Below, piece after piece: positions 24,232 through 34,800 of a DNA stretch of 64,000 nucleotides. Origin of the DNA: Haliclona indistincta. Lineage: Eukaryota; Porifera; Demospongiae; Haplosclerida; Chalinidae. Under the pieces are notes generated by a model that did not search any database, was not told the origin of the DNA, and saw only the letters and a program-made list of their open reading frames with translations. How positions within the stretch are numbered: position 1 is the first letter of the stretch; each line of letters starts with the position of its first letter. The stretch covers positions 5,003,152 to 5,067,151 of the forward strand of contig OZ024784.1 in assembly GCA_964017065.1 (NCBI GenBank). The letters are read 5' to 3'. Made by a program: the position numbers and the translations under genes.

Positions 24232-25473
24232 TTATCCATGAGACTTCATATGCCAGACCAGTACCTGAGCAAAAAAAACACAACAAGTGCTGTTTATTAG
24301 TACAGTTCATAGCAACACACCTCAGCAGAGCTTCTGCACTCGGCTTCTTTGTGGGTCATGAACTGCTCCAGGAATTCTGTCTCAATAGCTCCAATCTGAG
24401 CTGTACTGCTCTGAAGAGCTTGTGGATGATCAAGAATGAGTCTCAGGTGAACTGCAAACCCTGCCATGTCTATCGGAAACTCTCTTTCAGGAGCAAACCC
24501 AGTTTTCCACGATATAACACGACCATCACTACACACTGGTCCCTCGTACAAACGGTTAGATAGAAAACCAACGGGAAAAACTGAGACTTTGAGCGTTTTA
24601 CGAATCTGTGATACAAAATGATAATAACACTATCATATTAATGTGTTTCACCTCATCAAATAACCTGACATCATACAGGTTATCATCATCACCAAAGTAC
24701 ACTACTCCTTGAATGTCTTTATCATCACCGTATTTATACGTGTCTCTCAACCACTCGAGACCTATCAGGCAAGGGTTTTCTGTCATGCAGTACACAGACT
24801 ATCCATGCAGACATGCCTGAATTTCTCTGTGTGATCCCTCTGTGCTTAGTAAGTATTTGCCACCAGTTAGACTTGAGTTCACTGGGTGTAGACACACTGA
24901 GGTGAACCAAACTGACTGGACAGTTGTGCAGTACTCTCTGAACATCAGTGGTCTCATTTTCTGAATCTTCTATTACTATCCACATGACATCACCAGCCAA
25001 CCAGAGAGTTTGACAAAGAATTGTGAGATCTTTCACTTGTGTGTCTCTGGTATAAGTTGGCGTTATGACAAACACAGTGACATCTTGCTTCGGTCTCTGG
25101 TGCATACAATCACAATGCTTTATTGATGTGTTCAAATATTTGCCAAAAATATACTCACTGCCCACTACCATTACCGGTCGATCATAATTATTAGATTTTT
25201 GATGTTCTTGAGCTATAAGATAATAGAACGCTAGAGAGAGAGGGAGGGAGGGAGGGAGGGAGGGAGGGAGGGAGGGAGGGAGGGAGGGAGGGAGGGAGGG
25301 AGGGAGGGAGGGAAGAGACCCGTAACACACAAGCTTGTTTTAAACATGAACTCACGGTCGTCAGTCTGAAAGAAAGCGATAATGAGGACAGTTGTGAGTA
25401 TATTAGTGGTTAGAAACACGACAAGCCAGGACTTGCTCTGTATCCATCGTACAAAACGACTGCAGATGTGCAT
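24232..25473 (-). CDS. GT43 copy 5: divergent glucuronosyltransferase paralogue
   Basis: Exons are 25473-25356, 25212-24817, 24761-24652, 24605-24321 and 24264-24232; 313 aa. Anchor: LVVFLTTNILTTVLIIAFF. Core: VTVFVITPTYTRDTQVKDL, IEDSENETTDV, YFGDDDNLYD and RLYEGPVC with the catalytic Glu kept. The GG pair before it is lost (GFLSNRLYEGP). The motif WHTAW is WKTGF, and the C-terminus is cut to WHMKSHG, so the whole SDP tail is missing. The intron at RNSG/LEWL uses a GC donor (GCATGT at 24816-24811); copy 6 has an intron at the same site with a GT donor. Intron 1 carries a long GGGA tract. Probably an active glycosyltransferase of changed specificity. Confidence 0.85.
25242..25313. repeat. (GGGA)n tract in intron 1 of GT43 copy 5
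   Basis: About 18 GGGA units on the plus strand, so the transcript is (UCCC)n. At least 16 GGG runs spaced by one base could form G-quadruplexes on the template strand. Long Pro-Ser frames through it are artefacts. Confidence 0.95.
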
Positions 25474-25530
25474 GTTTCCCTATTAAATTCAGTCTCTGAA
25501 GGGTTATAAAAATACCCGCAGTCGCATCGC

Positions 25531-25644
25531 TCGATTATCGGACACCATGGGTAATACATAGTGGAGTAGAGTGCACCTACACTTCAGCCAAGTTTGATTG
25601 ATGTAGCGTGCTTGCAAGTTATCGAACGAGTGTCCGATAATCGA
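25531..25644. repeat. Short inverted-repeat element, perfect 15-bp arms
   Basis: TCGATTATCGGACAC at 25531-25545 is repeated in inverted form at 25630-25644, with an 84-bp spacer. It sits between the copy 5 start and the copy 6 stop, so it could be a small MITE or a hairpin in the copy 5 upstream region. No target duplication is seen. Confidence 0.6.
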
Positions 25645-25728
25645 TAGATTTCTCCTGGATTTCTCTATTATTGTTTTGTGTGATAAAAATTAATAAATAT
25701 TTTTAATTGAATTTTTGTATTTGCTTAT

Positions 25729-27066
25729 TTATACTTCTAGTTCATTTAATAACCCTTCTTCTTGTGATATGGTTGGTACTTGAGTTCTCATGTTCCACAC
25801 AGGTGCCTGGAAGTATAATCACAAAACAGCTTCATCAGTATAGTTCACATACCTCTCTAATTTTGCACTCAACTTCTAGGTTGCTGTGAAGCAGTTGACC
25901 AAGGAATTTCTCCTGATTGAAGGATCCACTGGTGCCCAGTGTGACTTCTGGATGCTTCATCAGTAGGCAAAGATTCACAGCCATACCCGACATGAGCAAT
26001 GGACTGCTATACTGTTGAAACATGTTGTTACAGAGACTGTGCTTATAATACATTGTGACATACAATAACAGTATCATTGACTGCTTGTTCTGTTTGCTGA
26101 CATGGAAGAGAGATTTGGTACAAACTAGTATCACTGGCTTGTACAGGCCAGATGGAGACAGTCTTGGTTGTCCGAATCTATAAAGAGAGAGAGGGGCAGA
26201 GGTAAGAAAATGCGTGCGTGTGTGCGTGTATGTGTATGTTAAAACGCAATGCAAAGGATGAGAAAGAAGGTAGTATAATGCAAGTTGCTCACGTTATCAA
26301 ATAATTTGACATGAAACTTGTTATTGTCACTGCTGAAGTACACTACTCCTTCACAATTACTGCTACTGGAGATACTTCTCAACCATTTCAGTCCTATACA
26401 GAACACGCAGCCATGCAAATGTCCAATTATGTTATTGAATTAACCTGTGTTCCATTGTGTAATTCCATTGCGGTACCATAACCATCTTAACCACCACCAC
26501 GAGCGTGTGCTCTCGGCAGTCAGGTGAACTGATTTCACCGGACAACGAGACAGTAACCTCGTCACAAGATCTGTTTTACTCGCAGAGTCTTCCACGACAA
26601 TCCAAACAACATTCTTAACTAAAGACAGTGTCTGACAGTAAATGGTTAGATCAACTTTCTGAGCCAGTCTTTTGTGAGTTGGAGTGATGATATAAATAGG
26701 TGGGTTCGTTATACTTGGAGCATTACAACCACATTTTGACTCTAATGGAGGGAGGAATCCACGAAATGGTACCTCCATGTATCTTTTCAAAGCAAAGCCA
26801 TCGCCCCAGTAGAGATAATCATACATCTGTTTTCTTAGTACGTAGTTATAGCGAGCTGTATATATTATATTATATATAACTATAATACACAGTCATGTAT
26901 TCTGACAAGTCCTCTGAGTCTCTGTTTACAATAGTCATTGCAATGTATATATATATAACTCACGATTCAGTTCACAAATGTAGAAGGTCACCAAACACGC
27001 TATAAAAATGTTACTGAGAATCAAAATCATCATCCATAACCACCGAGTTATGCCCTGTTTGGACAT
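25729..27066 (-). CDS. GT43 copy 6: probable catalytically dead glucuronosyltransferase homologue
   Basis: Exons are 27066-26964, 26855-26445, 26393-26293, 26177-26064, 26011-25853 and 25806-25729. Phases close to 321 aa without stops. Anchor: WLWMMILILSNIFIACLV. Core: IYIITPTHKRLAQKVDL, IVVEDSASKTDLVTRLL and RNGITQWNTG. The metal motif reads YFSSDNNKFH where active copies have YFGDDDNTYD. The GGLRxEGP region is replaced (IWPVQASDTSLYQIS), so the catalytic Glu is absent. The C-terminal motif is WNMRTQVP, with Asn for the donor-specifying His. An intact frame with loss of active-site residues suggests a maintained pseudoenzyme rather than decay. It shares the RN-S/T-G intron with copy 5, so those two are likely sisters. 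Confidence 0.8.
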
Positions 27067-27147
27067 CTTTGGACACAAGCAGGTGCGATCGGCTGTGCAG
27101 CCCTGCAAACCACGCCCATATCCCCACCTTACGTTACTCCTCCCAAA
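27067..27147. promoter_or_regulatory. Shared promoter region, GT43 copy 6 / PHF10-like
   Basis: Only 81 bp separate the divergent start codons. Inference from spacing; no clear core motif. Confidence 0.45.
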
Positions 27148-29381
27148 ATGAGCGCGGGACAGGGATCGGAACTGCAGCATGAGCGCAGGACCATGTCTAA
27201 GGTCATAATAGTATAAAGTCTTGAGGGTCATTATGGTGATTTTGTTTGTTTATAGGGTTCTCCGTCCTCCTCAGTTGTCAGTCAGTCTTCAGGTCCAGCT
27301 AGTAGCATACTGACAAAAAATGAAGTGTCTGTGAATCAGATCAGCACAACAGTAGATGACAATCAGCAAAACGAGAGCCGATCACAGATGTTGGTTGAAG
27401 GAGTCTCATCAGTCCGTCAGTCACAGAGTCCTACTTGTAGTAACAGCACTCCTGTAGCTGATCCACCGAAAAAACGTCGAAGAGGACGTCCTCGCAAACG
27501 TCGTCTCAGTGAAGAAGAAGATAACCATGACAGTCCAGCTCCCAGTGATAGCAATCTTCTTCAGCGAAGAGCTCGCGTGACACGGAAGAGAGACAGGGAG
27601 AGTGATAGTGGAGAGGAAGAGGAAGTGAGTGCAACACTGTTTGAGTACCAGTGGGTGGTGGGAGATGGGGAAGTGGAGTGGTACATGTTACAAGAACATG
27701 TCGCAGAGTTTCTAGACATAAGAGGAATGCAGAGAAGATACCCAGGTATAGCTTCAATGATGTTGTAAGTCTACACCATTTCTTCCAGACTTGGAGCGCA
27801 GGAATGTGGATGTGGAAGAGAAGAAGTATTTGTTGGAGACTGGATTTGTGACTGAAACACAGAGCAATATGGGTGGGTATGGAGTGGGTAGATCATGCTA
27901 GGTCAATAAGCAACATGTGCAGAAAAAACATTGTTTTGGGGTTTATTCATTTTGTATGACACTTGGCTGAAAACTCTCATAGGTCTTGTGGCTCTGCTCA
28001 GCAATGAGGTCACTACACTGATGATGGAAGACTTTCCCACCAAGTACAAGGTACTCTAGGCACTGATGGTCACAATTTTGCTGCATCAAAATTCTAGCCA
28101 ATTTTAACCATAATTTTTGTTTCATTGTGACTACTCCTAGGAATACCAAAATGCAGTAGCTGATCAGGAATTCAATGATAGATTACAGATTAGTGAGCAA
28201 GACAGGAAGACACTAGAAAATAGTCAGGTATAGTCTACCATATGAGCAATAGTCAGGTATAGTCTACCATAAATTATGATATAGTTGCAATAGTGTACCT
28301 GTCAGTGACAGATTATATTGCAAGCATTGTTACATGTTCCTGACTAGAAAACTATCACCTCCGAGTCATGTTACTAAATATGTCCCACGCAGTTAGTAAT
28401 TTTTGTGTAAAGACAATAATTATTTAGGTTAAGATTTTCTTATGCGTATCGCCAGGTGACTCAGTTTCCTGATAACGCTCAAGAATTGATGAGGCAAGCA
28501 GTCCAGGCTGCTGCTCTCTATAACCAGCAGTGCGCTGAACTGAGGAGGAAGAACAGAGATCGCTGTGTGGATAGGCACACCAAGGTAACCACAGCAGCCA
28601 TACACTTTGAAAAACTAGCTGGTCTAATCATTATTTTCAGTGGTATAAAAGTGGATAATGAGTTAGTGTGGATGTTAAGTGGTTCAAGAATTCATAAATT
28701 GCAAAACAAATAACAGTGGTTGTGTTGTGATTACGCAAAGCTATAATTATCAAGTGGCAGACAGCAGTAAACACAAGCTGCACGTTCACACTGATAATGT
28801 ATACACATGTACTTTAATCTTATTGATGTAGATTCAGATGGTACCACGACAAGCTCAGTCTCCTGTGCCCTATAAGATGAAGTCCAAGTATCCAGTGGCA
28901 CTCATTCCTGGCCAGTACTGTGACACTGTTAGACAGTATGTTACTCTTTTGATCTCTCTTACGATATTATTCTTACCTCTATAACAGGTTTACTTCTGAA
29001 GAACTCTTTTCTCTTCCGCTGTCGACAGCACTATCTATACCAGGTGTTCCAAAGCGAAAACCAGCACCTATACAGCCGCTGGCACCAATACAATCATTAG
29101 CTGCACCACTAGTTCCTACACGACTATCACTTCCTCAACAACCTCAGCACTCAGTCTCTATCCAGCCTACAACCATTCCTCTTGCACGACCTCTCATTCA
29201 GCAATCAGCAACAGCTCAAACAGTGCAATTTCAACCATCGACTCCTACTACTGCTGCTGCTGCTGCTGTTTTCCCTTCATCTGCTCCTGCCTCATCACAA
29301 TCATCGCCATTGCTCTCATTACTGAAAGCAACTGTTGCTAACAGACTAGCAGCTGCATCTGCTAGATCAACTAAAAAATAG
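27148..29381 (+). CDS. PHF10: PHF10/SAYP-like chromatin protein with SAY domain but no PHD fingers
   Basis: PHF10 (BAF45a) is a subunit of PBAF-type SWI/SNF remodellers. Exons are 27148-27201, 27256-27745, 27789-27872, 27983-28050, 28141-28227, 28456-28584, 28832-28935 and 28988-29381; 469 aa. Exon 1 (MSAGQGSELQHERRTMSK) is the least certain because its donor GTCATA is weak. An AT-hook-like KKRRRGRPRKRR comes first. The SAY domain follows: LFEYQWVVGDGEVEWYMLQE, RRYPDLERR, VTETQSNMGLVALLSNEV, YPVALIPGQY and FTSEELFSLPLSTAL, in human PHF10 order. A Pro/Gln/Thr-rich tail then stops at ARSTKK, where human PHF10 continues into two PHD fingers. Confidence 0.88.
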
Positions 29382-29809
29382 TCTGAGGTACTTATCACTA
29401 ATACCAAAAATGTTTTATCATTCTATCGTGGGCTAGAGGGATGAGTTCCGCTCATGATATTATTACTAATAATAATTTTATGATTCATGGTGGTGTGGCG
29501 TGAACCTTGGTTCATTGTCGGTGTAATTTTACGTGACTTGTGGACTCGGCATATACATACCAGAGGAGTGGAATCGACCAATAAATGAGGTGTGCGTGAG
29601 GTTGTCATGGAAATTTTGGCGCGCTCTTTCTTTGTGAGACCAGGAACGCCCATTTCTCAAGTGCATACGTGACCAGTGCACGATTTATTGAATTTCTAAA
29701 TCCCGCGTTATGAATATTTCTACTGCACGACGTGACTTCTTATCAGTGAGAAGTCTTATTAATTTTATTCAGACCTGCGAATTGTCGCTAGTAAAGTCCT
29801 AAGCAAGCA
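29382..29809. other. Intergenic: PHF10-like 3'UTR and YeeE-like promoter
   Basis: 428 bp, same-strand neighbours. It is mostly AT-rich; an open minus-strand frame at 29423-29653 is unsupported. No repeat or RNA gene was recognised. Confidence 0.5.
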
Positions 29810-31450
29810 ATGGCACTGTCTAAAATGACTCAATTGGCGGTTTGTACTGCTACCGGTTTCGTGTTCGGCTTTATCTCGGAGAAAGCGAATGGTGAGCTAG
29901 CACGTGGCCTTGCATGCAGTCAAATGGATTGTTAGTTTCTTTGCAGTGCACGTTCCAGCGGTGATTATCAATCAAATGACTTTCTCGCAGCTCACAATGC
30001 TGAAGGTCTTTTTGTCTGCTCTTGCAACAGGTCTGCAATACAAACCGCATTGCACTTGTGTATTGTAGTGGATAGCATCTAGTAATATTATTGCACCATG
30101 TGTAGGTATGGGTATATTCTCACTCCTTTACATTCTACCCAACACCCGTCACCATCTTAATGCTGTTCGCAGCAAATTCTCTGCGTGTGTGCGTACCCAG
30201 ACTGTCATGTCTGCAATTCTTGGTGGGGCTATTCTGGGAATGGGAATGACTCTGTCAGGATCAGTGAGTTGTCGCAATTTTCTGGAAACCTGTGCAATAT
30301 TTTTTCCGTGCATGGATACAGTGTCCTGGTATGATATTCATTCAAATTGGTACCGGAACTCAGAATGCACGTAAGTGATGCTTTAATTTGAGTTGATTTG
30401 GCATTGCAACTGATAATAAATGAGTTTAGCATTAGACGTTATTTAGTGTTATTTTTATCCATTAGTGTTTACATTAGCTGGGTGCTTCTCTGGAGCAGTG
30501 GTATATTCAGTGATAGATGGCTACTTCTTCAGCAGATCATCAGTTCACCAAACGGCAATTAACCAACAACAGCCAACATTGTATGTGTTTTTACTCAATA
30601 GCAAACAATAGTTCATAGTTGCATTTATTCCACAGTGTGGATGAGATATTAGGCATACCCTATCCAAAGTTGGCTGTTACATTTGCAGCCATGTTGACTG
30701 CTGTTCTAATTGCAACAGAATACTTTGTTCCATGGACTTCAGAAGCGTCTGTGCGTAATTTTTTCTAATCATGATGTTCAATAAACTCTATTCCAGGTAT
30801 TGCAGACTGCAGGCTCTATGTTAGTACAAAGAACATGGCCACCTGTTCTTGCAGGCATGTCTTATTATGACCCAATAAGCATGTTATCTTCCCCACTTCC
30901 ACAGGTGTTATCATAGGATCTCTGCAGCTGCCATTATCATTAGCAGTTACTGACTCTTTAGGTGGCAGCAGCTCTTATTGTTCACTGCTAGCACAGCTCT
31001 TGAAACCTGCCGGACTCCTTGAGACACGACCACTTCGCTACCTGTCTAGCTTTCATTCTGGAACAGGAAACTGGTGGCAAGTGGTGTATGTAGGCGGTGC
31101 TGTTGTGGGTGGTGCATTCAGTGCATATTTGTCAGGATCTCTGGCTACTATAGGTATGTAGTGCATACTAAATTACTAATAGGATTCATGTTACTACTGC
31201 TACTGCTACTAGATGGTGTGTCACCTTTGCAAGCATTCATTGGTGGATTGTTTCTGGTGTTTGGAGCAAGGTTGGCATCAGGGTGCACCAGGTAAACTCT
31301 GTAGTGTGTAGTAGTGATTGAGTCCATTGTTTATAACACAGTGGTCATGGGATGTCTGGATCAGCACTATTATCAGCCATATCATTTTTAGCAGTGGCAG
31401 CCATGTTTGGTGGTGCCATTTCATTGGCTGTGATCATGAAGTACTCATAA
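29810..31450 (+). CDS. YeeE/YedE-family sulfur-compound transporter
   Basis: Polytopic membrane protein related to bacterial YeeE/YedE (TsuA), which imports thiosulfate. Exons are 29810-29891, 29947-30030, 30106-30263, 30322-30370, 30466-30580, 30636-30750, 30797-30854, 30905-31153, 31213-31291 and 31342-31450; 365 aa. The two internally related halves each carry the family signature: GMTLSGSCPGMIFIQIGTGT with LFTLAGCFSGA, and GARLASGCTSGHGMSGS. The conserved Cys residues are present. Intron 7 has a GC donor (GCATGT at 30855), needed to keep the frame. Nine introns show it is a resident eukaryotic gene, not contamination. Membrane location and substrate are inferred from family; human lacks an obvious counterpart as far as I recall. 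Confidence 0.88.
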
Positions 31451-31850
31451 CTAACTACACAACAACACCGTTATACGTGCTCTATATATAATCCTGTGAT
31501 TAATAATAATATTCTATTACCAGCCGCTAGCAGTGTCAAAGGCTGGTGCTGTTTCCAGTCACACATAAGGAGTCAAAGTATCGACCACTATCGTTCATTT
31601 TAACCTCTTGCTATTGAATCGCTTGGTGTGATTGGTTCAAAATCATGAAATTTTCTGATAGACCTTTTATAATTAATTTTGTTTAAAAATATTATGCATG
31701 AAATAATTAAAACTACAGCAAAAGATCAGTTGGTGGTTTAATAATATAATAGCAGTTTATAATTATCTACTCTTTTCTAATAACTTCATGATCAAAACTA
31801 GTTAATTCTATACTAGATCTAGAATATTTTGTATTGCAGTGTCTGTCAGG
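31451..31850. other. Convergent intergenic region
   Basis: 400 bp of AT-rich sequence holding the 3'UTRs of the YeeE-like gene (+) and PLC-beta (-). Several AATAAT/AATAAA-like signals are present. No gene seen. Confidence 0.5.
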
Positions 31851-34800
31851 TTACGCTGAAGTAGCACCTTCACTTTCAGATTCTTTTATCTTTTCCATTT
31901 CCTGACATAATATTATCACAAGTACATACTATTAATTTGTTATAACAAAGGACGCACCTCGTTTTGTCTTTCGTTCATTTCCTTGACAGCTTCGTCAAAC
32001 GATTTTTCAAATTGTTGAGTCTCCCGACGATGAATATTATCCAGATCAGAGCGGAGGCTGGTGCCCATACGAACCATCTCTTCATGAATAAACCTACAAA
32101 AGTCAATAAATTCATAACTTTCTAGTTTTTCACTGTTCACCTCTTGCCATCTTTCATACTGTAATCGTCACTTTTTCTCTTTTTCTTCATTTCGTTTAAT
32201 ACCTCAATATTCACTTGTTTTATATCTCTGGAAACAGCGATGTAAAGTTCCTTTCACCATGTGAGCAAGCTATATGAACTACTTACCCTTGTTGGACCTT
32301 ATCAAGACCAGCTCTTTGTGCTTTGTGAGTAGCTGTTACTAGGAGTCTCTGCTTCTCGTGTTGCTGAGTAGAATAAACAGTAACACTACTACCACATGGT
32401 AGTACTAATACACACCTCAGTCAATGACTTCACATCATACTCGTGTAGCTCTCTATTGTGAGCTGTTTCTAGTTCAGCGAGTGCCTTAGCATGTGCTTCC
32501 TTCATTGCTGGAATCTGCAATCAAAATATAATTATACAATCTTCCAGGTTCGATCCACTCACTTTATCAGCTGAAACTTTTCCTTTAAATTCTTTTGCTT
32601 GCTTGCTCTGCAAAGAGCTACGAACCTTCAGAAATCTATGTCATGAAAGTAATTTCGCAGAGACACACAACTAACTTTGTCAAGCTTTTTTGAAAGGTCG
32701 ACCCGTTGCTTGGTAGATTTCTTGAGCATTTTCAGGTATTCCTATAAAAAGCAGTCATCATGTGTAGTTTATTAGATAGACTCCACACATACTGAATGCT
32801 CGAGTATGAAACTCGAGTCATGCTTGACTGCTATTACAGGCTGCCTGAGCTTAGCTGCTTGTATGAACGGTAAGGTATCATCTTTGGAGAAGAGAAAACA
32901 AACAATATTGAGAGATGAGCTTGGGACAGCAATTACCCTGAGTCGATGGTCGAGGTCCTTTGAATGCTTGAGATACTACCTTAGTCTGTGTTACCAACTC
33001 TGGTGGGATAGCTGCTTTTTTGTCATCTGCACAATATACCGTACAATGACAATCTATGAGTACATCTATCTAAGCTGTGCACATGATGTGCAACACTAAT
33101 AATGGATACTAATACTCACCAGCTTCTCCTCCAATAGAGAACCGAGGAATACTAGAAACTTTGGGAGCAGTTGGTGCTGCAACGGCGGCATTACCATCTG
33201 TGGTGTTACCATCTGATTCTTCAGGCTAGAACACAAAACAATATTATACCCAGACTGTGACACACAACTGACCTCTCCCTCTACCCCAGTTCCCTCAGCT
33301 AATGCAAGCAGAGCACTGCTAGCAAATGACAATGGATCCATCAATGCAGCAACAAACTCTGAGAAAACAAGTAAATAAGGTCTTGTTTACATGAGGACAG
33401 TTCTAGCATAGTTTCTAGAAGTTCCCACTTTGAGAACTTAAAATGCTGTTCATTTTGCCGTTTACATGTAAACAAAGCGTGGATCAGCGGGACAGACATT
33501 TGCATTTTCAGCAGAAACATCTCCATGTAAACAGGGCCTAGGCCTCATTATCAAGAGGGAAGTTACCTTCCATCTCATCTGGAACATAGTCCTCAACTTT
33601 GACATGTACGAACAAACTGGCTGCACCCAGTGGTTGATTGTGTTTATCTCGCAGACTGATGTGTCGGAAACCAGCTCTGAGTGTGAGAGTAATAGTGGCG
33701 GTGAAAGGTTATTTTTATGAACCACACCTTAGATGGTTCATAGGAAGAGTACGCTGACCAACAAGAGCATGATCATCATCGAGAACAGAAAGACGAAGCA
33801 ATGCCATTTCTGGAAGTAGAATCTGAGGATTGAAACAAGAATATAAAGAAAAGAAAAAGGAGTAAACGAACTCTCTTGAACACAAAGTAGTCCTCGTTCC
33901 ACATGGGGTGAGGTGCAGTTCCCTTCTTCTTCGTGACCTGCCGTCTGACAGTGTCTGCAGGCAGACCATACATCTCAGCCTCAACCACCAGATTGGTTCT
34001 CTTTTCAGTCAAAAAAAGCCCTGATATAACCTTGAATGAGACAGAAATCATAGCACACAATGATACTATAGCTTAGCTTACCTTTATCTTTAGTCTACAT
34101 GGAACAATGTCTTCGATTTTCTTCTGTACAAAAGGATTGAATCCTTTATCAGCACACATTACCCATGGCTTGAGTATATACCTACAAAACAATCAACAGC
34201 TGCAAGTTAAAAATTGCCCATCAATACAATGGGCACCGTGCATATGGTATAGACAACACACAGTTCAATAGATAGGAGGAAGAAAAACAAGGAAAAAGAA
34301 ACAACAAGGTGTGAAAAAATAACTATGAGCACACAAAAGCTGATACAAAACAAATATGTAATAATAGTATCAGTACTACTGCAATGTAACTTACCCTGTA
34401 CCTCCGTTTAGCTCAAACTTGGCATTGTTTATCTGCATTGGTAGATCCGGTGTCTGGAAGTTGAGAGCAACCATTTGACAGCCGACATTCCAGTAGATCT
34501 AATAAGAGAGAAAGATTAGCCCACAGTCAGTTGTACCATGCACACACTGACTTGAGGCATGTAATTACTGGAATTTATTCTAGATCCAGTTGGGTATACT
34601 CTGCTATTCTGACGTCCGTTGTAACGAACAAAATCTTTTGGTACTGTTTTGATTAGATTGAGGCCCTTTTCCTCATTGAATGAAGACATAACATAATGGC
34701 AGTTCATCTCTGGTGAAACATGAGGTGATTTAAGGTGACATAGTAGTTCAGTGCTCTAACTTACTCTCTGATGTCTCAAAGCTAACAAATGAGATTGCAG

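Noticed and set aside
24734..25473. Frames with PSLPPSLPP repeats
   Set aside because: Translation of the GGGA tract in intron 1 of GT43 copy 5; the splice model removes it and restores family alignment.
20050..31450. Bacterial contamination as the source of the TPR and YeeE-like genes
   Set aside because: The YeeE-like gene has nine spliceosomal introns and both are flanked closely by animal genes, so both are resident.
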